Source of the DNA: a virus
Reading direction: 5' to 3' (one strand)
Length of the DNA stretch: 27,225 nucleotides
IMG/VR virus record: IMGVR_UViG_3300010399_000730
Span: 1 to 27,225 of that record
The translations under genes and the position numbers were made by a program. This document shows, one piece after another, positions 13,178 through 22,127 of this stretch. The notes under the pieces are model-generated. The model did not search any database and had not been told where the DNA came from. It worked only from the letters and a program-made list of their open reading frames with translations. The stretch's first letter is position 1. Every line of letters begins with the position of its first letter.

Positions 13178-15928
13178 CTACAGGTTGACCCTGTTGATAG
13201 TTTGTGCCAGTATATTTTGCTGGTTATTGATATCCTTTACATCGACATATACCGGGGGGAAATTATTGATCATTTGGTAAGCGATGGAGTTGGCCAGGTT
13301 TTTTTGGTCGTGAACCGGTTGGTTGTAGTAACGGTTGGCATCGCCGCCATCGGTAAAAATACCGCCTACTGCGTAACCCCGCCCCGGATTTGCTATGGAA
13401 AAATCCCGGCCGCCGAAGCCGACATTAATGGCGCTCACCAGGTTTCGCGCCCATGGGATACGCATTGCCTCTGATACCACAACCCCCTCGCCTGAACGGA
13501 GCCAGGCATTGGTGTTATCGGTTTTGCTGTAGCCTGGCAGTACGCCTCCACGGCCGTCTGAACTGTAATGTAAGCCGCCCGAAGCATAGGCAGGCGGTTT
13601 CTGCGCGGCTATTTTGGCGATCTCTACAGCAGTCTCAGCAATAATTACCGGGACTACAAAAGGCGAAAGTACACCGGATTGTGCCGTCGCCTTGGTAATG
13701 GCCAATGCGCCGTTGATAACAGCCTGTGCAATGGAGGCTTCCTGTTCCTGCTTAAATGCTTTGGCTTTTACCTGTGCCTCCTGTTGTTTAAACTTTTGTT
13801 CGATGGCCAGCTTTTGCGCTGAGGTTAAGCTGCTGTTGTTGAGCTCTGCTTGCTTATCTTGCTCCATCGACGCGATTTTGGCGTCGCTGGACTGTTTTAT
13901 TCCATTGCTGACAATTGAAAAGGCTTGGTCTGCCAGCTCTTTTGCATCCTTTAGCTCTTCATCTTTTAATTGCCGCCGCCTTTGTTTGTCTGCCTGGTCT
14001 TTTTTCTTGTCATATGCAGTTTTAACATCGTCCAATTCCTGTTGCAGATTTTTTTGAATCTCGGATAATGCGATTGCATTTCCTTTCGCCGCCGTAATTT
14101 CAAATTGATATTTGTCGTTGATCTCCTTTTTTTGTGCCTCAAACTTTGCTTGCGGATCGTCAGCATTATCCACTGCGCGTTTATCGTTTGTAAGCAATTG
14201 TTCATTCTTTTTCCTGGCGGCATCATCAGCTTCCTTATCATCAATGGCTTTTATTGCTGCAGTCGTTTGTTTCGTTATTTCGAGCCGCTTTGCATAGCTC
14301 AGCCACCATGCGGTCTCTTCATCTCCCAACTTTTTTTTAAGGACGGGCAGGTCATGGGATGATGCTGTTTTAATTTCAGCCTGCAGCTTTCTCTGGCGAC
14401 CTAATATATCCGCGTTGGCTTTGTCCAACTCCTGTAGTTTTTCGGCTTGCTGTTGTAAAACCTCCGCCTTTTCCTTGTCGGCGCCGTCCCTCATATTTTT
14501 GATCCGAAGTTCCGCTAATTCGTTCAAGGCTTGTTGGGTACGCTCTTTATCTTGCTCATTGTATTTGTTTGTTATAGCCTCAAGGTTGGCGTGGTTCTCA
14601 TTTAAAAGCTGGTTTTTTGAAGCGTCGAATTGTTTTTGGGTTATCTGTTTGTTTTTTAAAAACTCAGTTAGCTTTTTAAGTTCATCCTGGTAACGGTTGT
14701 TTTCGGCAAGCACCTCGCTGCCATAGGCGCTGTAGGTGGATTGCGGTTGACGCCGTAGCGAATCCGCCCTGATCCGGTCAGCTTCGCCGGCAAATGCTTT
14801 TTGCTGCTGCAAGGTTGACTTGTTTAGATCAATCAAATCATTATTGTCCTTCGCTACAATACCTAAAACCCTCGCACCATTGTTTTTTGTGTCCTCGGCA
14901 ACCATTGCGGTTAGTGCATCGTTCTGTTTTTTTAAAAGTGTTGAATTATGTTTTAAATCTGAAATAGCATTTTTAGCCGCTTTAACCTGTTCCTCAGCGC
15001 TTTGTTTATATCCATAAAGTTCATCAGCCTTTGAGTCGAATCCCTGTACACCATCGCCTCCTTTTTTGTTTTGTAAATATGTACTAAGCTGTTTTTGCGC
15101 TTCAACAAGCTGATCATTTAATTTTTTTAATTTTTCCGTTTGTTGCTCAATGGTTTTGTCGTTTGAAAACTGCCTGAGCATATTTTTTGTAATCGTTTCC
15201 TGCGCGGACTTTGCACGGGAATTTCCCATGATGGCCTCGGTTAATTTATCATATTCTTTTGTTGCTTTACCTTGCAGAATAGCATCCGTAGTTAAGTTTC
15301 CGAAATAGTCGGGAAATTCCGATTGCAATTCGGCAACAATTTTTCTTTGCTCCTTTTGGGATGCATTACGTTTTTGGGAGGCGTCGTAAAGCATTTTTAG
15401 ACGAATTAACTCTTGCTGGGCGTCATCTTTTCCTTGTGCCCTCACCTGGTTTACCGCATCCATAATAGCCTTATTATCCTTCAGTGCGCTATTTAGTGAT
15501 GAGACGGCCTGGTTAGCTTTAAATAAACCACCTACCCAATCAATTATTTGAGGTAGAAAAGTAACTATTATGGCAAGCCCGCCACTAAGGGAGAGCTTAA
15601 GTGCGTCAAATGACTCTGTGAAAATTTTGATTATGCCGTCCCAGGTTCCAAATGAACCAGCTAAATCGTTAACAGTATCTTTAACTTTATCGCCACTCGA
15701 TTTAAGCTTTTCATTTTGCGAATTCAGCTTGTCGATCGTTTCGTTTAGTTTAGACATATCTTTGCCCAAAGATCCGATATTACCCGACAAGCCTGCCAAT
15801 GGATTTGATAAGCCGTTAATTGAATTACGCAAACTATCAAAAGCAGCTTTATACTGGTTTATTTGCGCCTGGCCATCGGTGCCAACTTCTATGTCAATCA
15901 GGATTTTTTTATTGAAATCATCTGCCAT
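13178..15928 (-). CDS. Tail tape measure protein
   Basis: A 916-residue protein with the usual tape measure build. The N-terminus (1-90) is helical and rich in Ser/Asn. A hydrophobic segment lies at about 111-136. A very long coiled-coil region rich in Lys, Gln, Glu and Ala covers about 150-730. A second hydrophobic zone is at about 734-774, and it is followed by the Gly-rich 'ASGGLHYSSDGRGGVLPGYS' (782-801) and 'WLRSGEGVVV', which fit the C-terminal motif of tape measure proteins ('ASGG...LR.GE.V'). It sets tail length and crosses the host envelope during DNA entry. At about 1.5 angstrom per residue the tail would be near 137 nm. The gene has its own promoter candidate at 16194-16224, since plus-strand genes separate it from the tail genes upstream. 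Confidence 0.9.
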   Translation of the reverse strand: MADDFNKKILIDIEVGTDGQAQINQYKAAFDSLRNSINGLSNPLAGLSGNIGSLGKDMSKLNETIDKLNSQNEKLKSSGDKVKDTVNDLAGSFGTWDGIIKIFTESFDALKLSLSGGLAIIVTFLPQIIDWVGGLFKANQAVSSLNSALKDNKAIMDAVNQVRAQGKDDAQQELIRLKMLYDASQKRNASQKEQRKIVAELQSEFPDYFGNLTTDAILQGKATKEYDKLTEAIMGNSRAKSAQETITKNMLRQFSNDKTIEQQTEKLKKLNDQLVEAQKQLSTYLQNKKGGDGVQGFDSKADELYGYKQSAEEQVKAAKNAISDLKHNSTLLKKQNDALTAMVAEDTKNNGARVLGIVAKDNNDLIDLNKSTLQQQKAFAGEADRIRADSLRRQPQSTYSAYGSEVLAENNRYQDELKKLTEFLKNKQITQKQFDASKNQLLNENHANLEAITNKYNEQDKERTQQALNELAELRIKNMRDGADKEKAEVLQQQAEKLQELDKANADILGRQRKLQAEIKTASSHDLPVLKKKLGDEETAWWLSYAKRLEITKQTTAAIKAIDDKEADDAARKKNEQLLTNDKRAVDNADDPQAKFEAQKKEINDKYQFEITAAKGNAIALSEIQKNLQQELDDVKTAYDKKKDQADKQRRRQLKDEELKDAKELADQAFSIVSNGIKQSSDAKIASMEQDKQAELNNSSLTSAQKLAIEQKFKQQEAQVKAKAFKQEQEASIAQAVINGALAITKATAQSGVLSPFVVPVIIAETAVEIAKIAAQKPPAYASGGLHYSSDGRGGVLPGYSKTDNTNAWLRSGEGVVVSEAMRIPWARNLVSAINVGFGGRDFSIANPGRGYAVGGIFTDGGDANRYYNQPVHDQKNLANSIAYQMINNFPPVYVDVKDINNQQNILAQTINRVNL

Positions 15929-15977
15929 TTTATACTATATTAAATTGTAAGTTTAGTTTTCATTCAAATTAACCACC

Positions 15978-16130
15978 ATGAATATTTTAAGAGTAGAAGA
16001 ATTTACCAGGCAGTCCTACAAAGAATTAGCGGGGTTTGTAAACAAAAATCAAATCAAAAGGGAGAACATTGTCAGTATTGTTAGCCCAATGCAAGGCGTG
16101 GTCCTTTTATATTATTATGCTGAGAAGTAA
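15978..16130 (+). CDS. Possible 50-residue protein in the spacer upstream of the tape measure gene
   Basis: An ATG-started frame of 50 codons ending in TAA, encoding 'MNILRVEEFTRQSYKELAGF' then a basic middle and the C-terminus 'IVSIVSPMQGVVLLYYYAEK'. The mix of a helical, charged N-terminal half and a strand-rich end looks protein-like and recalls small Bacteroidota proteins ending in an 'ENIVSI...LLYY' pattern. It is divergent from the tape measure gene (49 nt between the starts) and lies antisense to the leader made from the promoter at 16194-16224. No plus-strand promoter of its own was found. It could be a real small gene or an accidental open frame. Confidence 0.45.
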   Translation: MNILRVEEFTRQSYKELAGFVNKNQIKRENIVSIVSPMQGVVLLYYYAEK

Positions 16131-16193
16131 CCCGTCCTTTACCGCCTTGTCGCACGCCTTTAATCATTTGCAGTTGTAGGATAACGGCAAATG

Positions 16194-16224
16194 CAAATAT
16201 ACAAAATTATGTTTAAAATTCCAA
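16194..16224 (-). promoter_or_regulatory. Bacteroidota-type promoter reading toward the tape measure gene
   Basis: On the minus strand: TTG (16224-16222), 20 nt, then TATATTTG (16201-16194), a perfect match to the TAnnTTTG -7 element. Transcription would start near 16187, giving a leader of about 260 nt before the tape measure start codon. It fits the need for a new promoter where plus-strand cargo interrupts the late operon. Confidence 0.6.
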
Positions 16225-16333
16225 ATGGCATAATTATATATTTAAGCATAGCTGAATTTTCATCGCCCTCATGCTTCGCTACATTTAGTTTTGACGCGTT
16301 TTTTTAAACGAGGCAAAATTATTGCTAAAAATT

Positions 16334-16363
16334 TTGGCATTTTAAAATTTAATTATATTTTTA
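16334..16363 (+). promoter_or_regulatory. Bacteroidota-type promoter for the lipoprotein pair
   Basis: TTG at 16334-16336, 19 nt, then TATTTTTA at 16356-16363 (one mismatch to TAnnTTTG). Transcription would start near 16370, about 34 nt upstream of the lipoprotein ATG at 16404. This is the consensus spacing for the main Bacteroidota sigma factor. Confidence 0.65.
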
Positions 16364-16403
16364 ACTGCTCATAAATTTTATCAACTCTCACCAAAACAAT
16401 AAA

Positions 16404-17069
16404 ATGAAAAAAGTTATCTTTCTCCTTTCACTTATCGCATTCGTCGGCTGTAAACCATCCGTCAAACAAAATTCAAATGGCGCTGATTCGGGAAGTACGG
16501 TCAACAGCAATGGAAAACCCATAGATACTTTGCAGTCCATTATTAACGCAAATATTAACCGTCAGCCTATTGTTGATACCACTTTTCTTGGATTCGCGTT
16601 TAGCATGACCGAAAAACAGGCGTTGGAGCATTACATTCAGTTGGTAAAAGATAAGCGCCTTGTGAAAGATGCCGATGGAAAACTGTTTGAGGCGCCGCTA
16701 ACCTTTAGCATGATAAAAGCTAAAGCAACGATAGGGCCGGAGTTTCACGATGGTAAAATGTATAAGCTCACCCTAATGATAACACCCGCTGATGATGCCG
16801 CAACGGCTGAAACTGTATTTTTCCAGGCGGCGACGGCCTATATGAAAAAGTACGATGGTGGCGGTTTTACTTTATACAGTGAGGCCGATCCGGCGGACCC
16901 GGCGGTAAAACGTTTTCATTGGATAAAGAACAATCTTCACATTTATTTATATAAAGGCAATGCGGAAACCTTTGTAAGTTATACCAATATGCCGGTTGGG
17001 CAACTGGTGTATAAGAGCAAGAAAAACGCGGCGGATAGTTCAAAGGCCCAAACCAGCAAGGATATTTAG
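16404..17069 (+). CDS. Predicted lipoprotein of unknown function, phage cargo
   Basis: A 221-residue protein with a signal peptide ending in a lipobox: basic 'MKK', hydrophobic 'VIFLLSLIAF', then 'VGC' with the lipidated Cys16. A Ser/Asn/Gly-rich linker (17-40) leads to a globular part at about 55-205 with 'FLGFAFSMTEKQALEHYIQLV' (ends 61 and 81), a helix after a short strand, and later beta strands. The C-terminus is polar. I recognise no named family. It has its own promoter and is followed after 100 nt by the TPR lipoprotein, in the same direction, so they probably form a pair. The two are placed between the 703-residue tail gene and the tape measure gene, against the virion direction. Confidence 0.85.
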   Translation: MKKVIFLLSLIAFVGCKPSVKQNSNGADSGSTVNSNGKPIDTLQSIINANINRQPIVDTTFLGFAFSMTEKQALEHYIQLVKDKRLVKDADGKLFEAPLTFSMIKAKATIGPEFHDGKMYKLTLMITPADDAATAETVFFQAATAYMKKYDGGGFTLYSEADPADPAVKRFHWIKNNLHIYLYKGNAETFVSYTNMPVGQLVYKSKKNAADSSKAQTSKDI

Positions 17070-17169
17070 TTGAAGATGGTTTACAGATTATCCAGGAATA
17101 ACCTGAAGAAGCGAGCGCCGGATATTTACAATTTAAAAATTAAACACTACAAATCCAAGTTTTATTAAA

Positions 17170-17817
17170 ATGAGAAAGATACTTCCAATTTTCTTAATAG
17201 CATTGTCAGCGTTATCCTGCGAGAACCGCGATGCTTCAAAATACTATGATGACGCCAAAACAAAGGTTGACAGCCTTAACCCAGGCGACAGTGCCGGAAC
17301 CGACAGAACCGCGAAGTTAAAAGAAGCTTTGCAGGACCTGGACAAAGCTGTAGCAAGCGATCCCGACTATGTAAAAGCATACCTGAAGAGGGCTTATGTA
17401 AAGCGAGCTCTTGGCGATAACCAGGGTGGTTTGGCAGATGCCGAAAAAGTAGTTGAGCTGGACCCCAAAAATGCTGAAGGCTACTCATTTATGGCCGAAA
17501 CCAAATCTATGTTGAACGACTACGCCGGCGCGGTAAAGGCATGGAGTAAAACGATTGAAATTTACCCTAAAAAAGGCTTTTTATATGGTTATCGCGCCGG
17601 CCAGGAAGCATCATCCGGCGATAAAACCGGTGCGTTAAAAGACTATGACCAGGCATTAGCATTAGCAGGAAACGATTTGGAAAAAAAACATTTTTATTAT
17701 GACCGCGGAATGCTTAAGCTGAACGTGAACGACAAAACAGGCTGTGCAGATCTGGCAAAATCGGCAGAATTGGGTTATGAACTGGCTAAAAAAGCTCTTG
17801 CAGATAGTTGTAAATAA
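17170..17817 (+). CDS. TPR-repeat lipoprotein, phage cargo
   Basis: A 215-residue protein with a lipoprotein signal peptide ('MRKILPIFLIALSALSC', Cys17). About four tetratricopeptide-like helix pairs follow at 67-100, 101-134, 135-168 and 174-205, with 'AYLKRAYVKRALGD', 'AEGYSFMAETKSMLND' and 'YDRGMLKLNVND' as examples. The last repeat ends in 'GCADLAKSAELGYELAKKAL', a frequent ending of Bacteroidota TPR/Sel1-like proteins. TPR folds bind partner proteins; the partner here is unknown and might be the neighbouring lipoprotein. No separate promoter was seen, so it is probably co-transcribed with the gene upstream. It ends 3 nt before the end of the convergent tail gene. Confidence 0.9.
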   Translation: MRKILPIFLIALSALSCENRDASKYYDDAKTKVDSLNPGDSAGTDRTAKLKEALQDLDKAVASDPDYVKAYLKRAYVKRALGDNQGGLADAEKVVELDPKNAEGYSFMAETKSMLNDYAGAVKAWSKTIEIYPKKGFLYGYRAGQEASSGDKTGALKDYDQALALAGNDLEKKHFYYDRGMLKLNVNDKTGCADLAKSAELGYELAKKALADSCK

Positions 17818-17820
17818 TAG

Positions 17821-19932
17821 TTATCCCAATTTCACCAATTCTACTTTCGTTGGCTGCCCTTTTCGCCAGGAATCGATCTTATTAATATAATAATAGGCAC
17901 TATCCTGTGCGATGTAAATCGGGATCATCAGGTCAAGCTCGAGAATATCGCGGGGTGTAAGCAGTAGATATCGTAGTACCTTTTTAGTTTGCGTGAGTAT
18001 TTTCTCCAGCTCGGGATAATATTTTAAGCGTAAGGCTTCAAACATAAGGCTGCCCTGGCCGTAGGCCGGATCGAGCACCGGCGCATCGGGTTTATAAAAA
18101 TACGGGGTGCTGATCACGTCATTGATCACCCGGGTATTGCCATTCCCGTCTGTAAACGTTACGTCCTGGTTGTTGAGGGCCAGTTTTTGATCGATGAGTA
18201 TCCTGGGAGTTACCCCAACGCTAAAGTCATTGCTGCCGCTTGTAATATCGATCATGTTGATCTGCGCGACCGTGCCCCCGGTGTATGGGCGATTGAAAGT
18301 TGGCCCAAAGGGGCTTGTAAAAAGTGTCGCGTTAGCTGGAAGTGTTTGGTCGTTGATCCTGATTTGCGACCACCCAAATTTTAATGGTAAAATATTGGGG
18401 TCGGTTTGGTATTGCATGTAATTCACCTGCGCATAGTTACCCAGTTGAAAGCTGACCTGCTTGCCCTGGTCAAGGCATTTATTGCTCCAGTCCCTTGCGA
18501 CGGGGATGTTATTTACAATATCCTTAAACGAATTAAAGGCAATAGTTTTGCTGGTGTTGTCCGTTTGGCAAATGATGCCGAATCGCTGCAGGGTGTCCTT
18601 CAAAAGATCTTTCTGGCTGATATCAGGGAATATCCTTTCACATTGCACGGTTTGCCCATATTGTACGGTTTGATTTTGACTTTTAATGATAAAAGTGGCG
18701 CCAGGGTAAATCCGGGCGAAACTGGGGTTATACCCATGCCACTCCAGCGCAACATACACGCCTCCGTTTTTAGGCAAAGTGGTTTGAAAAGAGATAACGG
18801 TGTTGTAAAGATCGATATGTGCAATGATGCCACCCCCATCTCCGCGTTCCCGCGTCCAGCCATTAGGATCGGATCCGGGGGGATTCCCTGCTTTTTTTTC
18901 GCCATGTCCGGCGAATGAAAAATCGTACCAGGTTAAAGCCACATCCTTATCAGCAGGATATCCCGGACTGCGGTAATAAAGGTTCATTCTCAAAATGGTG
19001 GGATTGCTGCCCGGAGATTCCTTGCCCTGCAAATAAACATGCGGAAAAGTTACGGTGATGCTAACGTCGTTAATATCATTAGCGGTGAATAAATTGTTAC
19101 CGGTGAATTGGTGCGACAGATCAGCATAAACCGTGCCCCATGTAAGCGTTGTTCCGGGATTAGCCGAATTCGGGTGATTCAGATCGAGCTGTGTTTGACT
19201 GGCAACGCTCAAGCCTTTATTGTCAACTTGATTTTGAAAGTCTGTGCCGTGCTCAAAACTACTGTTGGAAAACTGGGCGATCATTAACGGATAAAGCGGG
19301 TCGCCGAATAGTGAACCGGTGCCCTTATATCCCGAGGAGTGTAACAGCAACCCGATAGCCGTTTTGATAAAAAAGCCCGGCCGCAGGTCGTGCACATCAA
19401 TGGGGTCGGCAAAATTATCGCTTAAATTGCCATAGTCGATCACCGGATATATCCAGCCATCAGTTTTGGTTTGGGAATCGGCGGCATTATCCAGGTTCCA
19501 AAGATGATCAAAGGGTTTCCAAACCAGGTTTTGGCCGTAGTTGCTCCAAACGCTGGTGCTGTCGCCCATATCATACAATTTCCCGTCAATGGCATCAAAA
19601 AAATCAACATTGCCTGAAAGAATAGTAATACTTGCAGTGTCATGATCAATATTGTTCAGCTCACCTATCCCGTATGGCACTATTTCCAAACCATCCTGGA
19701 TAATTTTTGCCTGGTATTGCTGGTAAGGCAGGTTTGTGGCCAAAGCCACATCGTCTGGGAACCCCAATATCTGCCGGTTGCGCTGGGTTAACGGCAGCTT
19801 AAACTGGTTGCTGGTGTTTCCCTGCTGATTTTGCACCTCGGCCAGGTTGTTGATCTGGAAAGTTAAGGCAATTGGGGTGTCATCGCTGAGGTCGACAAGC
19901 TGGTCATTAATATATAGCTTGAGTTGGTCCAT
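17821..19932 (-). CDS. Large tail or baseplate-like protein (703 aa)
   Basis: A 703-residue soluble protein without signal peptide. The N-terminus 'LKLYINDQLVDLSDDTPIAL' (4-23) and then 'NQQGNTSNQFKLPLTQRNRQ' (about 35-54) recur, as far as I remember, in large structural proteins of Bacteroidota prophages near the tape measure gene. The body has many beta strands, and the C-terminal part holds 'RYLLLTPRDILELDLMIPIY' and 'YYINKIDSWRKGQPTKVELV', resembling a tail-tip or baseplate hub-like fold. It starts 32 nt after the 707-residue gene, so the two form one transcription unit and probably one substructure. Its downstream neighbours are now plus-strand cargo genes. The role is inferred from size, place and pattern. 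Confidence 0.75.
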   Translation of the reverse strand: MDQLKLYINDQLVDLSDDTPIALTFQINNLAEVQNQQGNTSNQFKLPLTQRNRQILGFPDDVALATNLPYQQYQAKIIQDGLEIVPYGIGELNNIDHDTASITILSGNVDFFDAIDGKLYDMGDSTSVWSNYGQNLVWKPFDHLWNLDNAADSQTKTDGWIYPVIDYGNLSDNFADPIDVHDLRPGFFIKTAIGLLLHSSGYKGTGSLFGDPLYPLMIAQFSNSSFEHGTDFQNQVDNKGLSVASQTQLDLNHPNSANPGTTLTWGTVYADLSHQFTGNNLFTANDINDVSITVTFPHVYLQGKESPGSNPTILRMNLYYRSPGYPADKDVALTWYDFSFAGHGEKKAGNPPGSDPNGWTRERGDGGGIIAHIDLYNTVISFQTTLPKNGGVYVALEWHGYNPSFARIYPGATFIIKSQNQTVQYGQTVQCERIFPDISQKDLLKDTLQRFGIICQTDNTSKTIAFNSFKDIVNNIPVARDWSNKCLDQGKQVSFQLGNYAQVNYMQYQTDPNILPLKFGWSQIRINDQTLPANATLFTSPFGPTFNRPYTGGTVAQINMIDITSGSNDFSVGVTPRILIDQKLALNNQDVTFTDGNGNTRVINDVISTPYFYKPDAPVLDPAYGQGSLMFEALRLKYYPELEKILTQTKKVLRYLLLTPRDILELDLMIPIYIAQDSAYYYINKIDSWRKGQPTKVELVKLG

Positions 19933-19964
19933 TTTTATTTTGGTTTTTAAGCGTTACTGAAATA

Positions 19965-22088
19965 CTATTGCCCTTGAATATTGATGGATGGCATATTAAA
20001 GGTCACGCTGAACGGCGCCTGACCGTTGAGGGTTTCATACTCGCTGAAGGTCGCCGTATTTAACACCACGGTTTGCCATTTTACCGGATTTTTATCCACC
20101 AGCATTTGTACTTTAGGAGAGTATTTGATGGACTGGAGCCCCTTAATGTCGGCAACCGACAGGTCCTCGGCCATTACTTTCATCTTTTGCCCGGCGCTTT
20201 TGCCGATCACCTCCTCGATGCCGTCCTGGTTTGCCCAATCAAACACATAGTTTTTTATGATCACCGCATTTTGCACGTCGAGCGAAACCTCCTGGTTGTA
20301 AACAAAGCGGTAATAATTCCACGACCCTGTTAAACCGATCCATCGCAGATATACAGATTGTTCGTCGACTGCGTCATCAATTCTGACTGTCTGACTTTGC
20401 GTTACCTGGTGCGGCGTACCATCGCTATCGTTGTACATTAATGCAAGGGTGAAAAAATAAATATCGCTGTCAAAAGCTTCATTGATCAGCAGGCGGTTCA
20501 AGCCAAGTTGAGCGGGTATTGGTGTGTTTACGGACGACTGGCTGGCAATAATAAATTTGCTGCCATCCTGGTTGAGCAGCCAGGAGCCGCCTTCATTCAA
20601 CAGGTAGCTATTTTGCGATCCACCTGGTAACGCGTTCCGGTTTATATCGAGTAAAGTAAGCTGGCAATAAAGCTGCAGGCCTGCCAGGTTCTCGCTATAA
20701 ATAAAACCAATATCAAAAGGATAGCCGTTTGAATACGCCGGCTCCGCAAAATCGGTTATCCATTTTGCGCGCTGGCTGCTATCAGTTACCGATTGAAATG
20801 GTACATAGGCGGCCAGGTTACCCCTGTAGGCATCGCCAAGCTGTTTTGCGGCATACAATACATAATAGGGATCGGTAACCGGTATATAAGTCAGCGTTTC
20901 GGCGCCGCTTAACTTACCATCCCAATACTCAGCATAAGCGATTTGGTAACTAGCGCTTAGACCATTGTCGCGATAATTGATTTGGGTGAAATCGCTGTTG
21001 TCCTTTGCACGTAACAGGCTTTGCAAAAAATTGCTGATGTCAGCTTTTACCAGGCCGGTATTGTCGGGTCGGTTTGCCGAGATGATGGTATTTTGCTGCC
21101 CCGAGACCGGATCCTGGTAAGTGATCTGTGTGCGTACCTGGTAGTACGGCCTTAACAGGTTAATGTTGATAAAGCCGGTAGCATTTGTGGTGAAAGGTGT
21201 GCTGATAACCAGGCTGCCATTGGTTTGCACAGAATTTACCTGGTATACACCCACATACGGGCCTGCATTTATATATATATTTACGGGCGTAACGTTGGTT
21301 AAAACGATATTAAGCAGGGCGGCGTTGCTGATCGCGCTATTATTTGCCGAGATGGCATTTGCGATGACGGTAGTATTGGTGTTAATTGCAACAGCAGCGT
21401 TTCCGCTCAAAGTATCCAGCGTGATGCCGGTAATTTCAAAATCCTTTCGCTGGTAGGTAAATACAACGGGGTTAAAAGCAGCATTCCATCGGGATATGTT
21501 GCCGCCGGTTAGTGCAACCGATGGGTCGCCTACCAATAAGTTGGTTATAATGGGTACAATGATGGCGTTATACTCCATACAACCATTGGCGTCGGTTACG
21601 TAGATGCTTTTTGTACCTCCGGTAAGCCCCGTGAATGTAGGCGACGATTGAAAAGTGACGTCGTCAAGGCTGTATTGAACAGGGCCGTAACTTGAGCTTG
21701 CATGTACTGTTATCTGCCCATCCGCCGCGCCGGGTGCCGATTCAGCCTGATCTACCGTAATAAAATTGATGGCTAAATCGCAAAGGTTCACCGGCGGTGG
21801 CGGGGGAGGGGTCTCGCTGATGCCTGTTATATTCCAGGAACTATAATGAAAGTCGCCGGGGTCCGAGTCACTTATGGTCCCACTGTAGATCGGGGCGCTT
21901 TGGCCGGAAATTACAGCGCTGCCATTGACGATACTGCCGTCGACGTTTTGAATATAGGTAACGACAACGTTGTTGCCATTCGTGGGCTGCAAGGTTGTTG
22001 AGTCATAAAGTGTGATAAATATCTGACCGCTGCGTTTGGTGCCGGTAAGATAGGTGTGCGAGTAGTCTACTTGAGCTATCAATGCCAT
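19965..22088 (-). CDS. Large tail protein with SprB-like repeat (707 aa)
   Basis: A 707-residue protein, with no signal peptide. Residues 1-90 form a beta-rich N-terminal part. A proline linker (PPPPPP, 94-99) leads to a domain at about 103-175 with 'DGQITVHASSSYGPVQYSLD' (123-142) and 'LTGGTKSIYVTDANGC' (155-170), which matches the SprB-type repeat of Bacteroidota adhesins and gliding-motility surface proteins. The rest (180-707) is a long beta-rich region ending in 'YSPKVQMLVDKNPVKW' and 'PFSVTFNMPSINIQGQ'. It is followed by the 703-residue tail gene and is most likely a tail-tip or baseplate protein. The SprB-like part might touch the host surface. Confidence 0.75.
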   Translation of the reverse strand: MALIAQVDYSHTYLTGTKRSGQIFITLYDSTTLQPTNGNNVVVTYIQNVDGSIVNGSAVISGQSAPIYSGTISDSDPGDFHYSSWNITGISETPPPPPPVNLCDLAINFITVDQAESAPGAADGQITVHASSSYGPVQYSLDDVTFQSSPTFTGLTGGTKSIYVTDANGCMEYNAIIVPIITNLLVGDPSVALTGGNISRWNAAFNPVVFTYQRKDFEITGITLDTLSGNAAVAINTNTTVIANAISANNSAISNAALLNIVLTNVTPVNIYINAGPYVGVYQVNSVQTNGSLVISTPFTTNATGFININLLRPYYQVRTQITYQDPVSGQQNTIISANRPDNTGLVKADISNFLQSLLRAKDNSDFTQINYRDNGLSASYQIAYAEYWDGKLSGAETLTYIPVTDPYYVLYAAKQLGDAYRGNLAAYVPFQSVTDSSQRAKWITDFAEPAYSNGYPFDIGFIYSENLAGLQLYCQLTLLDINRNALPGGSQNSYLLNEGGSWLLNQDGSKFIIASQSSVNTPIPAQLGLNRLLINEAFDSDIYFFTLALMYNDSDGTPHQVTQSQTVRIDDAVDEQSVYLRWIGLTGSWNYYRFVYNQEVSLDVQNAVIIKNYVFDWANQDGIEEVIGKSAGQKMKVMAEDLSVADIKGLQSIKYSPKVQMLVDKNPVKWQTVVLNTATFSEYETLNGQAPFSVTFNMPSINIQGQ

Positions 22089-22127
22089 TGTATCGGGTTG
22101 TTTGAGTATGTTTGTTGGATAAGTTGA

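Larger units (their letters stand above)
16131..16403. other. AT-rich divergent promoter region
   Basis: This 273-nt gap has no open frame. It contains back-to-back promoter candidates at 16194-16224 (minus) and 16334-16363 (plus). A 7-nt inverted repeat, CATTTGC and GCAAATG, overlaps the downstream side of the minus promoter at about 16164-16193. Confidence 0.6.

Noticed and set aside
13614-14693. Several open frames on the plus strand opposite the tape measure gene
   Set aside because: They are Leu/Ser/Cys-rich mirror frames of a Lys/Gln/Ala-rich coiled-coil gene and lack protein-like patterns of their own.
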